Source: Hydractinia symbiolongicarpus (Eukaryota; Cnidaria; Hydrozoa; Anthoathecata; Hydractiniidae). From it: a stretch of DNA of 64,000 bases. The notes beneath the pieces are model-generated. The model worked only from the letters and a program-made list of their open reading frames with translations. It did no database searches and had not been told where the DNA came from. Each line of letters begins with the position of its first letter. Position 1 is the first letter of the stretch. Below, one piece after another: positions 62,339-64,000 of the stretch. A program made the position numbers and the translations under genes. The DNA is taken from contig NC_079887.1 in NCBI RefSeq assembly GCF_029227915.1, forward strand, positions 5,580,001 through 5,644,000, in the 5' to 3' direction.

Positions 62339-64000
62339 ATTGATGCCGTTAGAAAGTCTTTGAAATGTAGTTCTTGAAGCTGTCAATATTTCTTCAGCGA
62401 GTCCTAAAGGCTACGATTGGTCCCACAGTACAAAATGACTTATTTATCTACATTTTTAAAAGAAGCGCTACCATAGCGCCCAGTGTAATCGCTGAGTTCC
62501 GGCAATCACGTCAAATTAGGAAGAATGTTATTTCTTGGAGTCCAATTGTCTCATTTATCCAATTTTTTAGGTCACAGTCCAAAGTCAGTTCAAATAAGTC
62601 CCACAGTCAATCGTTTCATTGCTAAAAGCGATGCAACCTAGTAACATCAGAAAAATATCGCTAAATAAATGTTGGTACGAATATGTGACCCAACCGTTGT
62701 AACTCAAACGGACTGACACCGTTAGAAAGTCAATGAAATGTACTTTTTGAAACTGTCGCTATTTCTTTATCGCGCGATAACGGCTACGATCGGTCCCACA
62801 GCACAAAATGACTTATTTGTCTACAATTTTTATCAAAACGCTACCCCAGCGCCCAGTGTAATTGCTGAGTTCCGGCGATCAGGTCAAATTAAGAACAATG
62901 TCATTTCTTGGAGTTCAATTGTCTCGTTTATCACATTTATCAGGTCACAGTCCAAAGTTAGTTCAATTAAGTCCCACAGTCAATCGTTTCATTGTTAAAA
63001 GCGATGCAACCTAGTAATATCAGAAAAATATCGCTAAATACATGTTGGTACAAATATGTGACCCAACCGTTGTAACTCAAACGGACTGACACCGTTAGAA
63101 AGTCAATGAAATGTAGTTTTTGAATCTGTCTCTATTTCATCAGCGCGTCCTAACGGCTACGATTGGTCCCACAGCACAAAATGTCTTATTTGTCTACATT
63201 TTTGAATAAAGCGCTACCCCAGCGCCCAGTGTAATCGCTGAGTTCCAGCAATCACGTCAAATTAAGAAGAATGTTACTTCTTGGAGTCCAATTGTCTCAC
63301 TTATAACATTTATAAGGTCACAGTCCAAAATCAGTTCAATTATGTGCCACAGTCAATCGTTTCACTGTTAAAAGCGATGCAACTTAGTTATATGAGAGAA
63401 ATACCGCTAAACACATGTTGGTACGAATATGTGACGCAACCGTTGTAACTAAAACGGACTGATACTGTTAGAAAGTCATTGAAATGTAGTTTTTGAATCT
63501 TTCATTATTTCTTCAGCGCGTCCTAAAGGCTACGATTTGTCCCACAGTACAAAACGACTTATTTATCTACATTTTTAAATGATCCGCTACCACAGCGCCC
63601 AGTGTAATTGCTGATTTCCGGCAATCACGTCAAATTAGGAAGAATGTTATTTCTTGGAGTCCAATTGTCTCATTTATCAAATTTATCAGGTCACAGTCCA
63701 AAGTTAGTTCAATTAAGTCCCACAGTCAATCGTTTCATTGCTAAAAGCGATGCAACCTAGTAACATCAGAAAAATATCGCTAAATAAATGTTGGTACGAA
63801 TATGTGATCCAACCGTTGTAACTCAAACGGACTGACACCGTTAGAAAGTCAATGAAATGTACTTTTTGAAACTGTCGCTATTTCTTCATCGCGCAATAAC
63901 GGCTACGATCGGTCCCACAGCACAAAATGACTTATTGTCTACATTTTTTATTAAAACGCTACCCCAGCGCCCAGTGTAATCGCTGAGTTCCGGCGATCAG
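62339..64000. repeat. Right copy of the 5758-bp-offset duplication, cut by the window edge
   Basis: Matches 56581-58242 throughout. Differences visible by eye include TTCTTTATCG for TTGTTTATCG near 62765, GGTACAAATATG near 63049, TTTCATTATTTC near 63502, GTGATCCAACC near 63807 and a lost base in CTTATTGTC near 63933. The partner match is still intact at base 64000, so the duplication extends past this window. The array does not end here. Confidence 0.9.

Larger units (their letters stand above)
1..64000. repeat. Continuous satellite DNA array, ~372-bp monomer, about 170 head-to-tail copies
   Basis: The landmark CACAGCGCCCAGTG and its variants recur at 1, 373, 744, 1117, 1490, 1863, 2236, 2609, 2981 and so on to the right edge, mostly 370-373 bp apart. 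Every copy reads in the same direction. Other blocks hold the same order in each copy: TTTCTTGGAGTCCAATTGTC, CCCACAGTCAATCGTTTCA, AAATACATGTTGGTACGAAT, AAAGTCAATGAAATGTA, CTAGGATTGGTCCCACAG and TAAATTTTTAAATGAAG. No stretch of even one monomer length falls outside the pattern. Every monomer has stops in all frames, and the longest open frame is 94 codons. Long homogeneous arrays of this kind are known from centromeric, pericentromeric and subtelomeric heterochromatin; placing this array there is inference. The family was not recognised. Confidence 0.98.

Noticed and set aside
1-64000. CRISPR array
   Set aside because: The whole ~372-bp unit is repeated with graded similarity. There are no short identical repeats separated by unique spacers.
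1-64000. CENP-B box (consensus with TTCG, A and CGGG) on either strand
   Set aside because: The best candidate, around CCCAGTGTAATCGCTG, matches only CCC and CG of the required bases. No convincing box was seen.
1-64000. Transposable element insertions or long terminal repeats
   Set aside because: No interruption of the monomer register, target-site duplication, poly-A tail or terminal inverted repeat was found. Every duplicated block is made of whole or hybrid monomers.
1-64000. tRNA, 5S rRNA or other RNA genes hidden in the monomer
   Set aside because: No A/B box pair, cloverleaf or recognisable rRNA segment was seen in the monomer. The dyads are too short to support an RNA gene call.
1-64000. 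Inverted monomers or a palindromic array arm
   Set aside because: Landmark motifs were found only in the plus orientation from end to end.

Overview
The whole 64 kb window is one uninterrupted block of tandem satellite DNA. A monomer of about 372 bp (usually 370-373 bp, hand-measured between successive copies of the landmark CACAGCGCCCAGTG) is repeated head to tail about 170 times, always in the same orientation. I found no gene, RNA gene, transposon, CRISPR array or unique-sequence island. One monomer counted by hand (35248-35619) is 37% G+C with 15 CpG, so CpG is not depleted.

The array points to a eukaryotic chromosome, most plausibly (peri)centromeric or other constitutive heterochromatin. 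About 372 bp is close to two nucleosome repeats, a common satellite length in insects, other invertebrates and plants. Undepleted CpG argues weakly against a heavily methylated vertebrate or plant genome. I do not recognise the satellite family and name no species.

Layout: (1) 1-13.4 kb holds mixed monomer subtypes with a tandem trimer duplication (about 1.70-3.95 kb) and a long duplication (4.55-6.71 kb repeated at 9.02-11.54 kb) set 12, then 13 monomers apart. (2) 13.4-29.25 kb is a clear higher-order repeat (HOR) built from eight ordered subtypes, here called A-H; successive units hold 9, 11 and 12 monomers because internal blocks were duplicated through hybrid monomers. (3) 29.25-32.2 kb is a transition with divergent monomers and one 217-bp truncated monomer. 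(4) 32.2-43.9 kb is a second HOR with units of 9 and 13 monomers and a partial third. (5) 43.9-53.2 kb is mixed, with several duplicated blocks and small deletions. (6) 53.2-64.0 kb contains nested young duplications with offsets of 1152, 1558, 3793 and 5758 bp; the last runs off the right edge.

The structure records repeated unequal exchange or conversion between monomers in register. A 35-bp internal microduplication, seen only from 34 kb onward, marks one lineage. Three short dyads recur in most monomers: a near-palindrome centred on GTAC in mid-monomer, GCGCT-5-AGCGC at the chosen monomer junction, and a CCGTT/AACGG/CCGTT cluster. They are the best candidates for protein binding or recombination sites, but no function is shown. 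Duplication limits were set by eye and are good to a few tens of bases; no percent identities were computed.
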